NCBI GenBank assembly: GCA_028274465.1
Contig: CM051456.1
Span: 16,953,745 to 17,017,744, forward strand
DNA from: Plantago ovata
Taxonomy: Eukaryota > Streptophyta > Magnoliopsida > Lamiales > Plantaginaceae
Direction: 5' to 3'
DNA: 64,000 bases
Every line of letters starts with the position of its first letter. The first letter of the stretch is position 1. Under the pieces are notes generated by a model that ran no database searches, was not told where the DNA came from, and worked only from the letters and a program-made list of their open reading frames with translations. The position numbers and the translations under genes are program-made. Positions 1-12,879 of the stretch are shown here, one piece after another.

Positions 1-828
1 CATGTGGGTTGTTCTGGTCACCGTTCACGTTAAAGTGGCAAGAAAAGAACATATATCAGCATTATATGTTCACAAGAAACATCAGATTCTCTTTTCTTGT
101 GGTCCTAAAATTACAAACAAACGTGTATCACATACATCTTGTACTGTGACTTTGCCCAGGAGGGATAACAGACAATTTGTAATGCGTATGCCGGTATGCG
201 AGATAAGTTTATGAACATGCAAAACCCAACATTCGTAAATGTGTGCCAATGGCTCTTCCTGAAGCAAGATTCTTTGTATTCAACAAAGGAACATAACACG
301 ATTGTAAAGAGAGAGAGAAAAAAAAAAAAAAAGCAGAAGGCACAAAATTGAAAAAGGCTGTTTCATTGCTTGCAATGTTTCTTGCTTCTTCAAGATTTGA
401 CAAAAAGAACATCACTAAAAATAAATAATCAACCCAAACAAACTGAAGTAAAATGTCACACACCTAACATCTACTATAACCTTATGAAATTACCATTATT
501 CCTCTCTAACTCTAAGAAACTCTGATCTTTTTTGCGCTTCCCCAACCGATATTTCTTCACTGTATAACGCGGTCCCTGCCAATCTTTGCCAGCAGTCATC
601 AGGCGAGGTTTCCGGTCGCACTGAAGCCTTTTCACTTTTGTTGTACAATATGAATGTTCTCTTTCTCTCTTTTTTTTTTTTCTTTTTTGTTTTCCGGCTA
701 AGGAATAATTGACCAGAAGCATCGGACATATCAATCTTGTGTACATATGTTGTATAAGGCTAAAAATACAGGAATTTGAGTTGTACTTGGTACTTTTCCC
801 ACGCGTGACTCCTTCCTACTGCTGCTGT
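1..828. other. 3' flank of CSLA copy 1, no other gene seen
   Basis: Sequence downstream of the CSLA stop codon (829-831). It contains poly-A and poly-T tracts (about 317-332 and 669-692) and no ORF with family resemblance. The proximal part is presumably CSLA 3' UTR. I could not fix a polyadenylation signal. Confidence 0.6.
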
Positions 829-3800
829 TTAATGGCTTGGGACTATTGTGCCAATGTAGCCAAATCCCGCAATTGTAAAGGTGACAACTTGGAGCCAAAA
901 GTATACGAAGTAGTAGTTCTTTCCGTATACATAGTCGAAACATCCACAGATGAAAAGAAATACTGCAAATCCCAACTCTTGTAATTGAATTCTGAAAAAT
1001 CAGAACAATAATAACCATGTCAGTATATGTGGTCTCCCTAAAGATAGTCTCTGCTGATGTTTGGTTGAAGAAATATGTTCAAGAATTTTTTTGAATATGA
1101 TGCTGCAGTGAGAATGTGAGATGCCATACCTGTCTCCTAGTATTTTGGTCAATGATCTCCTTGGTGCAGCTGATTTGGATTTGTTCTTGAGAGCGTCTCC
1201 AAGCTTTTCAGTGACAACCCATTCATTAACTCTTGCAGCTTCTAGCAGACCGATGATTGTGGCCTTGGTGCGGTGGAAAGACATGACGTTCTCGAATAAA
1301 ACCCAATAGAACAACAGATGGAATGACCTGAAAGTTTTACCAATGCTCTTCAGAAAATGTACAATTGGAGTTTAAAATAGAAGTCAGGGAATGATTAAGA
1401 AATGGTCTGCACCTTGGAGTTCCGACTGAGTTAAGGACGGTGATAATGCAAGGAAGATAAATGGCTCCCCACTTTGGCACCTCTACCTCAGGAACAAGGC
1501 ATGTCAAGGGAAGAACCACACAGTAAAAGAAGAAGGTGAACATGTGGGCAATGATCTTTCGGACAAAGAAGAAGCTGTAGATCACGTAAAACTTCTTGTA
1601 CAATGTGACTTTCTGCCAGAGCACAAAAAGATAAAATTTAGTTCTTCTGTGTTAAAATAGTTATTTGTAGACAACTGACAAGAAGTGAAGAACAACTAAC
1701 CTTGTTTGTAGCAATATCAAACACCATCTTCCTGAACAAATTAGCAGGACCACATGACCACCTGTGCTGCTGGAAACGGAAGGCCTTGAAAGTACTAGGA
1801 AGTTCACTTTTCACCTGTAGGAAACATAAACATCAATAACTTTTCACTTTTCTAACACGAAATGCTAAAAATGAATGGAGTATGAACTGGAACAGTACAT
1901 GAAGGTCTCCCAAGTAAAGAAATTTCCAGCCTTTCAGACCAGCACGAACAGCAAGATCCATATCCTCTACCGTGGTTCTGTCCTTCCATCCACCAGCTTC
2001 ATTAATGGCTTTAATTCTCCAGATACCACCAGTTCCTATAAACGTTTGCAAAGTGAGTATAGCTATTAACTTCAATTCCTCTATCAATTAACCCGGAAGA
2101 ACTGATTTTGGATAATTTCATTGATCTGTATCGACGTACCATTGAAACCAAAAAAGGCATGCGTTGCTGATCCAACTTCTTGCTCAACAGTGAAATGGTA
2201 GTCCAGTGACATTTCTTGCATTCTTGTCAACAAGCACTCGTCTGAATTCACTGCAAAGAACAACCAAATATTTCATGTTCCTGTGAATTATTTATCAACA
2301 TGTACACTAACTGGTATCACTATTACACTACCAAATTACTCCAATCGTAGTTTTTCATTTCCTTGTAAATGCAAAGAGAACCGTCGTCCTAATCATGGCG
2401 GGAAGCGTCTTATCAACTAAATAAACTAGTTACTTTTACTGTTTTACACAAGGTCTAATTACATGTACTAGCAAGTTTAATAAAGATGGTTGCAGAATAG
2501 TGTACTAGGGCATTGAATGAACAAGCAAACTAAGGACATGTTAGAATTAAAATACAATTAGAAGAAAAAGTGGTCCTATCCCAGTGATGACCCAAAAGAA
2601 AAATGAGGCAACCACGTGACACCCCAATAAACAAATTTGCCACGTCACCATGACAACCTGGAAAATAATAGAATTTCCAATTTTCACATTTTGTTTAGGC
2701 ACAGGAGCTGTCGGTGTGGTGTGGGATTGAAACAACGTTGACACTGTTCGTTCGTAGTGCAGTAAAAGAAAGAAAACAAAATCCAGTGCGGCTCCACAAG
2801 TGGTGTCCGTGGAGGATCCTGACATACAGCATAATTGAACGTGGCCAGCGTTTTAAATTTTGCAATTTGGGTCCTTCAACTACAGGATTATTGTTACAGA
2901 AGACTTTATATTTTAGGGAAAGAGACAAAATAGCCCCAGACTTGCAGTTTCTTCATGCCGATTAATCCGGAAGAACAGTGTCACTCACTCAGTCAGTCAA
3001 TTTAGTACGCCGTGAGTTGGTGCCACTAGATTTTCTTTTCACTGTTAGGATTTTTATTGATTTATATACATTTGTAGAATATATATTACTCTTGTCGAAA
3101 TGAAGTATATTCGTATTTGGAAAAAGGGTAAATTGGGAAACTTACTAGGGTCCCAACTTACTATTCATATATAATTAGGCAAAGCTATCAGAATGAAGTA
3201 GATGCAACTAATCACACTTTTATGGAGTAGATAGCGGTTACACTCACTAGCCCAAAAATGAAAATAATGACAACAACTCTTTGTTTCCTTCTTCTTCTAT
3301 TTATAAAAGACAATCTAGGGATTAGACCAATTCTTAAAAAATTAGGTAACAACATATTCACTTTAAGAAAAAAATTATTAAAAAACGTAATTATTGAAAT
3401 TTAGTTACGAGTACCAAAGAAGAATTCGTTAACCACTCTTAATGTAAATTCTATAAAAGTAACAAAATATAGATCACAATTTGGGTTAAAGCGTTCGTAG
3501 CCAAGTAGTTGAAGCATCCAGACCCAAGAGGTTAGTTTGATTCCTAAACGGGTAATTACATTCTCTCAATTAGATTTAGAGAATTCAGAGTATTATCGAT
3601 AAAAATACTAGTCCAACTATTTTAATTGTAATATTATATTAAATAGAAAAAACAAATCACAAATGAGAAAATCTTTACAAAGACTGAGAGCGTGATTAGT
3701 GGGAGATTAGACCAAGAAAATAGTGTTTTGAAAATGTATTATGGGCCATAAAAGGGGCAAGTAGACCCGCATGGTGTGCAAGAAATCTCTCCAAGAAAGA

Positions 3801-5607
3801 ATATGTGCACCCTCCAAAATTAAATCATTTTCATTTAAATAATACCAGTACTACATCACACTACTGCACTAGTAGACCAACATAATTAAAGTCACGATTA
3901 ATGTCACACTGTTAGTAGTATTAAAAACACCACCGACACTTTGCACGTTACTGACTTACTGCTTATACACGAAACACAGAATAAGTTTATCCAAACTTAA
4001 TTCAAGTTACTAGTTCCCGTCGGCCAAATTGAATTACTACCCTAACTAGCTAGCATTGCATTGGTTAGTTAGTAGATTAAGTGTCTAAAATTGGACATAA
4101 TCTCTTCAGAGTATAAAAAAAATCGAGACTAATTTCTTACCGAATCTCCATCGGGACTGAACGAGGGCAATGTCCTTGTTGTGGATTAGAAACGGGACGG
4201 CACGTTTGAGAAAATCGGGTTCCGGGCGGAAGTCAGCGTCAAAGATGACTACGTATTCACACGGTTTGACATATTCGTGCTTCAACCCTTCTTTGAGTGC
4301 ACCGGCTTTGTATCCGCCTCGCGATTCTCTAATTTGGTACCGAATGTTAATACCTTTGCTAGCCCACCTAAGGCATTCTTTCTCAACCAAGTCCTATAAC
4401 AACATTCATGTGGAATTAAGCAGAATTAGAACATATATATCCAAAGTCCAAACCATGCCAAGAAAGGCAAAAAGGCTGTTAGTTAGGTGAAGTGATCCAA
4501 TTAGTTATGAAATTATGATGTGTTAGCTTTTGTCACTCATAATCATTATGGCAATCCTTGCAGCTAGAATTGGACTATAAAGGAACATTAGGAAGTAAGA
4601 TAAGTACCAAAAGTGTAATTATGAGAACTCAAATATAGAATTATTCTAAGGTGAAGTGCAAACATAGAAAGTGAGAATTGAGTGTAAACCAAAACTTGAT
4701 CCATGGCTACTACAATGTGAACAAATTACAAAGTTCAAGACAACATCAAATTCAGTAAAATAAGTCCTTGTTTTTTGAGATATGTGCTTAAAAAAACAGC
4801 CAAGCCAATTATTGATATTGAAAACAGAAATAAACTCAGCCATAGCCATGGAGTATTAAATTGGATTCCATTTCACACAGGCCACAGTTCACAAGCCACA
4901 AAACAACAATCCAAGGTGAAAAAAATAGTAAAGTTAGAAAATGTGGAGCAACTTTTTGTCATTTTCCAAAATTGGCCCTGCAATTGAACTCAATTTCATC
5001 ACACACAACTTTTGAATTACTACTACTTCTTTGGTTGATGATAGCAGTAGTACATCCTGCAATAGAAGATGTACCTTGATTGTGAAATCAGTGGAATCAT
5101 CCAGTACTTGAATCACCAGCCTATCAGCAGGCCATGAAAGATTACACGCCGCACCAATTGAGATCTTGTAGACCTGCCCCCCCAAAAAAAAAAAAATTGA
5201 TTAATTAATGCACACCATCTGTTTGTGAAATTGCGTGAAAGAAACAGAACAAAACAAACAAACAGGATGATCATTACCTCTCGCTCGTTGAACATGGGGA
5301 TCTGAACGAGGACGATGGGATAAGCAGCATTAGCATCCTCAATGTCGTCCTCCATAGGCTCCCATTTGTAGCGCTGCTCAGGCTTCTTCCAGAACAATCT
5401 CACGAGAACAATAACAACACCCATATAAAGCCTCTCCATGAACACCATTATCGACATTGCCAAGCAAATGTACACAGACAGCCTCAAGACAGGGATAATC
5501 AACGGCGTCTTGATGAGCTCCCATAGGAGACCGATTTGGCCGGTAATGTCAGGGTTGTATCCCGGTAGAGATTCAGGGAGGAAACTCTTACCGGAAACCT
5601 CAGCCAT
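829..5607 (-). CDS. CSLA: CSLA-type glucan/glucomannan 4-beta-mannosyltransferase (copy 1), 9 exons, 534 aa
   Basis: Golgi glycosyltransferase family 2 enzyme that polymerises GDP-mannose (and GDP-glucose) into the beta-1,4-(gluco)mannan backbone of hemicellulose. Exons in transcript order: 5278-5607, 5075-5173, 4141-4393, 2140-2250, 1899-2035, 1701-1814, 1413-1612, 1130-1327, 829-991. All have GT/AG borders and the sum is 1605 nt in frame. Visible GT2 signature: DD near residue 135, DAD at about 195-197, TVEDMDL at about 286-291 and QQHRW at about 325-329. Membrane segments lie near residues 34-70, with several more in the C-terminal third ([10 protein letters not shown] region and the last exon). 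Length matches the roughly 530-aa family norm. The N-terminus ([13 protein letters not shown]) and exons 6-9 look most like the Arabidopsis CSLA2/CSLA9 branch from memory. The start is the first ATG of a family-like N-terminus ([13 protein letters not shown]). Intron 3 (2251-4140) is unusually long. A second copy lies at 23430-26850. Confidence 0.95.
2251..4140 (-). other. Long intron 3 of CSLA copy 1
   Basis: This is a 1.9 kb intron between the exon ending WRF(V) and the exon starting NSDECLL. The same intron in the second CSLA copy is only 139 nt (25104-25242), so about 1.7 kb has been gained here or lost there. Apart from a possible SINE-like patch near 3484-3600 I see only AT-rich unique sequence and no coding potential. 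Confidence 0.8.
3484..3600 (+). repeat. Possible tRNA-derived (SINE-like) patch in CSLA copy 1 intron 3
   Basis: The segment has a box-A-like stretch (TAGCCAAGTAGTTGAAGC, near 3498) followed about 35 nt later by a degenerate box-B-like GTTTGATTCC. The arrangement resembles the head of plant SINEs. No poly(A) or simple-repeat tail and no target duplication were found, so this is a weak call. Confidence 0.3.
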
Positions 5608-5764
5608 TGGATCTGAGGATGGTAATGAGAAATTATTTAATTTTTTTTTTGTTTTATTTCTTAAAGGTCTTCTTTAATCTCTCTCTTGATTTCTGCTACC
5701 CTTATTAAGCCGAGTAATGCTCAATCCGATGATTATACAAGGATGGAGAAGTACTGCGGCATTG

Positions 5765-5802
5765 CGGAGCAGAAGAGAGAGAGAGTAGAGAGAGAGAGAA
5801 AG
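5765..5802 (-). repeat. GA/CT microsatellite in CSLA copy 1 leader
   Basis: The plus strand reads as interrupted GAGAGA runs, so the CSLA leader RNA would carry a CT-rich stretch about 160-195 nt before the ATG. It lies between the start codon (5607) and the candidate TATA box near 5880. CT-rich leaders are common in plant 5' UTRs; a regulatory role here is only inference. Confidence 0.6.
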
Positions 5803-5874
5803 GGCCGGGAGTGGAGCTAGTAGTAGCTAGTGAGTAATGGTGGTGGAATGGAGCGATTGAGAGAAGTGAAAGAG

Positions 5875-5883
5875 CTTTTTATA
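5875..5883 (-). promoter_or_regulatory. Candidate TATA box of CSLA copy 1
   Basis: Read on the minus strand this is TATAAAAAG, about 270 nt upstream of the ATG at 5607, and would place transcription start near 5845. It is the best TATA match in the upstream 400 nt. There is no independent evidence of the start site. Confidence 0.5.
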
Positions 5884-6288
5884 ATCAAATTTTTAGACTG
5901 GTTTTTCGCACAACTAATGGTTTTCGTTTTCTATTCTATAATTTCTAATTACACTTTCCGTTAAATTTTTGCTACTGAAATCAAAGGACCTTAACTGACA
6001 CGTACTACTTGTATTTCTCGGCTTCGGGCTTCATTTTCGGTTTTCTGTCTTTTTAACCATTAAATTAATATCTCCCTAATTAAAATGGTAAAAATAGGAA
6101 TTACTTTTGTTTGATTCTGCGAATAATACTGTTGACTTGACTGGCTACAATTACATGCATAAAATTAAAAATAGGTTCGTCTAAAAACGTATCAACTTCC
6201 GTTCATTACTATTTTCATGGTCAAAACTAATTGTGCTAGTCAACATGGTCAAAATCAGTAGACTCTTTTGTGTAGTAACTAGTAATTA

Positions 6289-6537
6289 CTCCGTCCCATA
6301 ACAAATGTTAAACTTTATTTTGTTGACTTTTCGAGGGTCAGTTTGACATCGTATTAATTTTAAATTATACAATAAAAATAATTAAAAATTTTATACAATG
6401 AAAATATAAACATTTTAGTTTTATAATATAATATTTTTAATTATTTTTATCATATGATTTGAGAATAAGTTAAGGTCAAATTGACCCTAAAAAAGTCAAT
6501 AAAATGAAGTGTAACATTTGTTATGGGACGGAGAAAG
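6289..6537. mobile_element. Stowaway-like MITE upstream of CSLA copy 1
   Basis: About 250 bp with terminal inverted repeats: the left end is CTCCGTCCCATAACAAATG and the right end is its near-complement, ending ...TTATGGGACGGAG, then AAAG. TA dinucleotides flank both ends (6287-6288 and 6538-6539). The interior is AT-rich and palindromic and carries no ORF. The CTCCGTCCC terminus with TA duplication is the signature of plant Tc1/mariner-related Stowaway elements. It sits about 680 bp upstream of the CSLA ATG. Confidence 0.8.
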
Positions 6538-6559
6538 TAAGTATTAGTGACGTTAAACG

Positions 6560-7010
6560 AGCATAGCAGAGTCGAGTTTGTCGAGCTCGAATAACATTCG
6601 AGCTGAGCTTAGGCTCGGTTCGTTAAGAAAATAGCATAAATAAGGTTTGAGCTCGAGTCATAATATTTATACTCGGGCTTCACTCATAATTGGCTTAAAA
6701 AAGTTCGAGCTTGAGCCGAGCTCATGATAAAATTAAATAAAAAAACAAGTGAAAATACATAATAAGATGTTAAAGTTAAGGAGTTTAATATTACATATTA
6801 CAAATTAACATGTCAAATGATAAAATTATCAAAGTTTAACGAAATTCAAATAAATAATTCAAAATGGACTGATGACTTAAAAAATATAGACTATAGTATG
6901 AAGGGTATGTTGGTACATCGAGCCGAGTATTTATCGATCGAGTTGAGCTCGGCTCCTTAATGAAACGAGCCTAAATTGAGGCTTGATATTGAGCGAGCCG
7001 AGCTAACTTC
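6560..7010. repeat. Dispersed repeat rich in GAGCTCG/CGAGCC motifs
   Basis: Two blocks (about 6562-6720 and 6918-7005) are studded with GAGCTCG, CGAGCCGAG and GAGCTTGAG motifs on either side of an AT-rich middle. The motifs read as inverted copies of each other, so the whole could fold on itself. This resembles the ends of a non-autonomous DNA transposon, but termini and target duplication could not be fixed. Confidence 0.45.
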
Positions 7011-7469
7011 CAAAAGGCACAATTCTCCCTTTTATAAACTCCAAAAACGTCCACGGATTCAAATTCTTCAATTAGAAACGTCCCTTTTATAATTCTTCAG
7101 AAGCGAGCTTCCCAGTCCAGGGAAGTTGCATAGCTCGCATAGACGATTTGGGATTTCCTCAGGAGCTCACCTAGACGAATTCCATTGTCCAACTGCCATG
7201 TCTTCGCAACGAGATCCAAATAACACTGAAAACATCCACAAAATGATCAAAAATTCAAGCCTTAAAGATAAGGTTGAGTGCAAACAAGTAAGAAGATACA
7301 AAAACGAGATTAAACTAAACAAAGAGAACGATAAAATGCATTAAAATTGACTACATAATCCAATAGAATATTGACTCGATCAGCACTCATGTATACAAAG
7401 TTGTGGGCAAGTGCTTTTCGATTTACCCCATAATTCTGATGCATAACTTCGTCCGGTTTTTCAACTTCA

Positions 7470-7760
7470 TATTGGAGAATCAATATAAATGACTAGATTT
7501 CGTTCATTCCCAACAATTTGAGCTTTTGGGAGAGTTGGAATTCTATCATGGTATCAAAGTCATCTAGCTCACGCCCACTTGGATTCGAATCTCCCAGGAG
7601 ACAAAACTCCGCCCCATATTAAATTTACACTCGATTGGCCTCACCCCAAAGAGGTTGAAATCGACTACGAGTGTGGGAGAGTGTTGGAGAATTAATATAA
7701 ATGACTAGATTTCGTTCCTCACCAACAACTTTAACTTTTGAGAGAGTTGAAATTCTATCA
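7470..7760 (+). mobile_element. TRIM (miniature LTR retrotransposon), copy 1, both LTRs present
   Basis: There are two direct terminal repeats of 79 bp each (7470-7548 and 7682-7760). Both contain TAAATGACTAGATTTCGTTC and end TTCTATCA. Right after the first LTR is TGGTATCAAAG, a one-mismatch version of the initiator-Met tRNA primer-binding site TGGTATCAGAG. The 133-bp interior has no coding capacity. This is the architecture of a terminal-repeat retrotransposon in miniature, which must borrow proteins from other LTR elements. No clear 5-bp target duplication remains. Confidence 0.85.
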
Positions 7761-9281
7761 CCCCCCACACACTTTAATATGGTTCCACCCCATGTGTATA
7801 AGAGGCTTACTTGTTAATATGGGGGGCGGTTTATTATCGTTTTAGTTGAATATGTGGGTTATTGTGGTAATAATACAAATAATATCTGGGTAGTGCTTTC
7901 TGGGCTCCTAGCTATATGATGCATGTTTCTAAGGTTATCATTCGAATTTGCAATATATTTTTTCTTATCTATGCAGGTGGTGGACCCAGTTCAAAAAGCT
8001 AGAAATCTCATCCTTGACATCAAGAAACTGGTCTAAATTTTTTCAAAAATCTACATCCACGACATATATCGGGAAGGAAACTCCATGGCAAATTTCCTTG
8101 CCACACTAGCTAGTAATTCTCTAAACTATGTGTTTAGTTCCCTAAACTAACCACGTTTTGGTATTCTGCCTCCTCAGTCTTGGCTAGAGTTGACTTGGCA
8201 AATTCGTCATCTTCTAAATTTTGGTTCCTCACCTGGAGAAAAACATATTAGAAGATGAGGGTGCTCAAGAGCGATTCCGATCATAACTATTAGTGGGTGT
8301 CAAACGGTCAATCAATTTGACTTGTTTTTTGCTTACCTAGTTTTTAAAAGGTGTGTAAATCTTGTACACAAGCTTTTTAATTGTAAATGTTCGATATTCA
8401 ATAGAATTTTTGCCATTAATTTTTTTTTTTTTAAATCCATCACTAATTAACCTGGATCAAATCCGTACTCAAAAAAAAGAAGAAAAAAAAAACAATTATT
8501 GATAATTTGACACATTACCCAGTCCAAAAAGATAAGGTGACCCAACATTGTGTGCTTCTTGAGTTGTTGTAGGCACCAAGCACTGATGATTGGAATGAAT
8601 TGAGTGTGAGCCTCTGTTGTCATGTTCACCAGTTACATTTGACGGTAGTAAGTCATTTTGGCATTTAATAAGGAAGGTTGTAGTAATAAAATTAACAACA
8701 CACAGTGCAAAAAGATTAAAACCGTTTCACAGAGACAGAATAATTACCTGGAAAGACATACTCTATATGATTCTAATTTGTAAGTACATGTGAAGTAGTA
8801 GTTCTAAAGATGTGAGTTTGGGTCGAGATTCATGTGAGCAGCAGCAAGGAAAGGTCACCCAACTCACTCTGCGTTTGACATCAGGACAAATATACATTAA
8901 TAACTAAGGAAAAAATATCCGCATTCCAGAAGGTTTTTAGTTTAGTTTAGTTTTAGTTTAGCCCCCATTTAACAACTCACTACCGGAGTAACTAACAAGA
9001 CTGCCGACAAATTCAAGAATTACCTTATGCTTTGTAATTTTCTTATACTTTACTTAATTTCAGCTCTCAGCAAGTGGTTAATTACCAACGGTTGGTTCCG
9101 TTCCACACTTGCGTTATATAATAACGTGACGTCTTGCACTATCCATTTGACAGTATGGTTATCAAGAAAAAAACTAGACCGGTAAAAATAGTGTTACAAG
9201 TGAAATTTGGGTTAGTTGGAAGAGCGTTTTGTTTAAAGTTTAAACTTTAACAGAGTTTGTTAACATGGGTAAAATGGAAGT
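7761..9281. other. Intergenic, no gene recognised
   Basis: AT-rich sequence between two TRIM copies. Short ORFs show no family resemblance. Poly-T and poly-A tracts occur near 8421-8432 and 8470-8490. Confidence 0.6.
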
Positions 9282-9521
9282 TGTTCTAAAATTAATATAA
9301 ATGACTAGATTTCGTTCTTCCCTAACGTCTTAAGCTTTTGGGAGAGTTGGAATTCTATCATGGTATCGGAGCCATATGGCTCACGCCCACCAGGATTCGA
9401 ATCTCCTCGGACACAAATCTCCAGCCCATATTAAATTTCCACTTGATTGGCCTACCCAAAGAGATTGAAATCGGTCACGAGTGCGACGACTTAAGCTTTT
9501 GGGAGAGTTGGAATTCTATCA
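9282..9521 (+). mobile_element. TRIM copy 2, 3' LTR partly deleted, intact 5-bp target duplication
   Basis: The 5' LTR at 9282-9360 is again 79 bp, followed by primer-binding site TGGTATCGGAGCC. The 3' end (about 9486-9521) retains only the last 35 or so bp of the LTR, so its front part and the interior junction were lost. The element is bracketed by a perfect GAAGT duplication (9277-9281 and 9522-9526), which confirms the outer boundaries and an integrase-type insertion. Confidence 0.88.
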
Positions 9522-9526
9522 GAAGT

Positions 9527-11466
9527 TACATTATATTTTGTTGACTTTGACATAGTTCGAAGTTAGAAATTATAGGATCAATTATTCACGTAGTAACTTT
9601 CAAATAATGTTGAGATGCTCAAACGTGAAATTATTAAAATTGATTGTTATCTCTTTAACAGTCCTTATTAAGGGAAGAATGCTATTCAATTTATATGTTA
9701 ATTTCAGTGCCTTCTTAGTACCTTTTTTCAAACAATGGGGATGCATTATAACATGCCCCCTCATGTGTAAGACCATATATATCGATTCAAACCCATCATA
9801 AAACAAATCATCATCATTGTAACCCTGCTTCGATACCATATTGAGTCATTAACATCCCTTAAAATTTCCTGGGAGAAGGTTCTGTAGAATTTGAACAATG
9901 TCTTGTTTAAGTTTGTACTCTAATTGAAGATATCACAGGCAGTTGCTTCATTCAACTCCAAATACATCCGCCCAGGTTGGTTAGGTACAAACTAATTCCT
10001 TAGTGCATCATTTTTTAAATAACCCGTCCATATTGGCAAATGGTAGGTACTGAGGTACATACTAATTCGGTAATTCCATGGGTCGTCAATTCAAGTAACA
10101 GCAATTAATCGATGCATAAAATCGTACTTAAAGACTATACTATTACAAATTACAAATTAAAAACAAAACCGTCCAATGACAAAATTTTATGCTCTTAGGT
10201 TATCTTTCCCTTTCCTTAGATATATTCTACTCAATTATATGTCGTTTTGTTAAAAGTAATTTAATGTACTTAAAAAGCGCAGGAAATTGCGATTTGAAAT
10301 TCAATAATAAGCGACTACTTGAGAGTGACTTTTAAAAGATCAAACTTATATATGTATAATAATAAAAATGCTTCAATTTTCCTTGGTTAATGGAACACAA
10401 ATTGCGCCTCGAATTAGTATATTTTCCTCAGCGTGGTATAAAATCAGACCAAACTTTGGACCCTATGTCTACGTGCCAAAACTTTTTTTTTAGTACTCGG
10501 TGGACTTTTAGAATGCTCTCTAGACCTAATAATTTAATTGTTTCATATTGTTAAATTCAATTATTTATCATATTTATATTAATGACTAAAACTACACGTG
10601 AAGTTTTATAAAATATCTCTTATCTTACCAAGATACGTGACTACTAATCTATATATTCTTTTCCCTAATAATGCAAACTTCTAATGTTTGCATCCTTCAT
10701 ATTTATAATATGATGATGACCCTCGTCTATTAGTTCACTTAAATGGCCAAATGCCCTAAAGGCCTAAATCATTTCCCAAACTGTAAGAACTTAACAGATG
10801 AAGTAATATGATATTTCCTTCACCAGGGACAGGGGCAATAACCTGATCTTAAAGATCACATTTTATGAACACTATTTTACAAATTATACTGGTTTGGTTA
10901 CATCAGTTCATGTAGTTGAAATCTAGCATTACTTGAAAAAAAATTTTAATAACGTTGGGAACTTGTAACCGTTCTTTGAGAACTAAATTTCATGAGTTTA
11001 GGAATTACCTTGCAAATCATGTGATCCAAGTGAAACGGCATGTTTGGTCCAAACTCCAAAGTGACATAATTAGAAACTCTCACTATTTTGATTTAGTTGT
11101 ATAATTGACTTTGAGAATTACCACTCTCGTGTTCAATTTTGCGAGCTTCATGGAAGACGTTTATGGCCCTCGTCGGAAACTTTACACTCTGGCTTGTTTG
11201 ATCAGTGCATACATTGGTTATGAATAAAATCTTGTTTTTAATTAAAAACAATAGAGAAAGAAAAATGTAAAATACACACCGCCATGGCAACCACCAAAGT
11301 TAGGCTTATTTTTCCTAATAATATTTAGGGAAGAAGCTACTAATCCTTCTTAATGATATTGAAGATCAATCTTGTAGTCTAAATTCAATATTACATTCGC
11401 GATAAAATTAATCTTATAATTATGTGTCCTTCTCATTGATACTAGTAGTCCCTTACCTTGCAATTA
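9527..11466. other. Intergenic, no gene recognised
   Basis: AT-rich, with scattered short ORFs of no recognisable family. No repeat boundaries were resolved. Confidence 0.6.
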
Positions 11467-11726
11467 CTTCCCCTCTCTCCCACTTTAATTTATCAACTTT
11501 GATTTTTTTTTTATCAACAATTTTCAACTTTAATTCCCAATTACTCTTAAACTATAATGATAAAATATTTAACGAAATTATATTATGAAAATGTAGAACC
11601 TAAATTTTCATAATATAATTTTATTAAATATTTTATCATTATAGTTTAAAAGTAATCAGAAGTCAAAGTTGAAAATTATTGATTGGAAAAAGTAAATCTG
11701 GATGATGCAGACTTGGACAGAGGGAG
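11467..11726. mobile_element. Stowaway-related MITE (palindromic)
   Basis: About 260 bp bordered by TA (11465-11466 and 11727-11728), ending GACAGAGGGAG. The interior is a long inverted repeat: ACTATAATGATAAAATATTT near 11551 pairs with AAATATTTTATCATTATAGT near 11625. The same inner palindrome occurs in the element at 18047-18298, so the two belong to one family. Confidence 0.75.
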
Positions 11727-12879
11727 TACTAATCAGTGTGGATTTGTCGTTATCTTTTTTTAATGTGACACTGTGACTTCACATTATTTGACCATTTAAC
11801 CACAACAAGTTTGTTTGTTGAATGTAAATAGTCAATGCGTTAACAAATTTGAGAAGTTATGTAAGTTTATATTTAAAAACATAAGATGAATGGTTAGCTA
11901 ACGATCACTTTATCAGCTTCCAATCAATTTATCAACTATCAATCAACTTCTCAGTTCCTTTTCCTTTTGTCAAACATACACTTACATTTACCTAAATACC
12001 TCTTGCATCATTTTGATAATAATACAGTATATGCAGTAAACCAAAGCGTGACACAAACTTTGATTCCTAATGTTGATAGGTAAACTGCAAGATTGCACCT
12101 CCTTGAAAACGAAATATCAACACATGCTTAATCTCTCATAAATAAGACAAGTGACAATACTATTGCATATATATAGTAGTATATGTCAATTTTATTTCGA
12201 GTTACGAATAATAAATTAATAATGATCTTATAATACACAGCAATGCTGATGATATTAGCATTGATTTTGACTTTACAATGTTTATTATTAGGGAGTAAGT
12301 AGAAATTTAAGTATTTATAGAACCTAGCTAGCTAATGGAGTACAATTATAATAAACTAGCTTGTCTAGCTAGCTAATAATAAGTAGGAGTAGAATTAATT
12401 TATTTGACGTGGTAGGCCTATACGACTTTGGTTACGGTCGGTACGTACCTTACCAACAAGAACAAAATTTAATTTGGACCATGTTTTAGGTGAGGTTGTA
12501 AAGGAGTTTCGGAATTGCTTCCTTCCTTGTGACTCACGTTATAAGTGTTTGAGCTAGCTTAATCATTCCATCTGCTTTTACTTCTCCCTGAATTATATTT
12601 CCATAAGTTAGATATTTTAATTTGTTTCCATATTAAGCCGAATCTCCTTGAAGTTACAATGCTTACTACACTCGCACAGAAGTGTATAATTTACCCAAAC
12701 AAGTTTTTTTTAAACTAAAGATCAATTAACATTAAATAAGTAGTGATGGTACATTGTCCGTAGATGTTGCGGTTACAATTGGAGAGTAACTAGAGTTTGA
12801 GATATCCTTTAAGTACAAATTGTTCCAACCAAGTAGGGCATGTATCCAAAATTTCCAAACCAAAAGTTGAATTGTAATT
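11727..12879. other. Intergenic, no gene recognised
   Basis: AT-rich sequence with no supported coding or RNA gene. Confidence 0.6.

Noticed and set aside
7549-7600. Possible tRNA gene suggested by TTCGAATCTCCC after TGGTATCA
   Set aside because: The same arrangement recurs in all three TRIM copies next to an LTR; it is the primer-binding region of a retroelement and has no cloverleaf.
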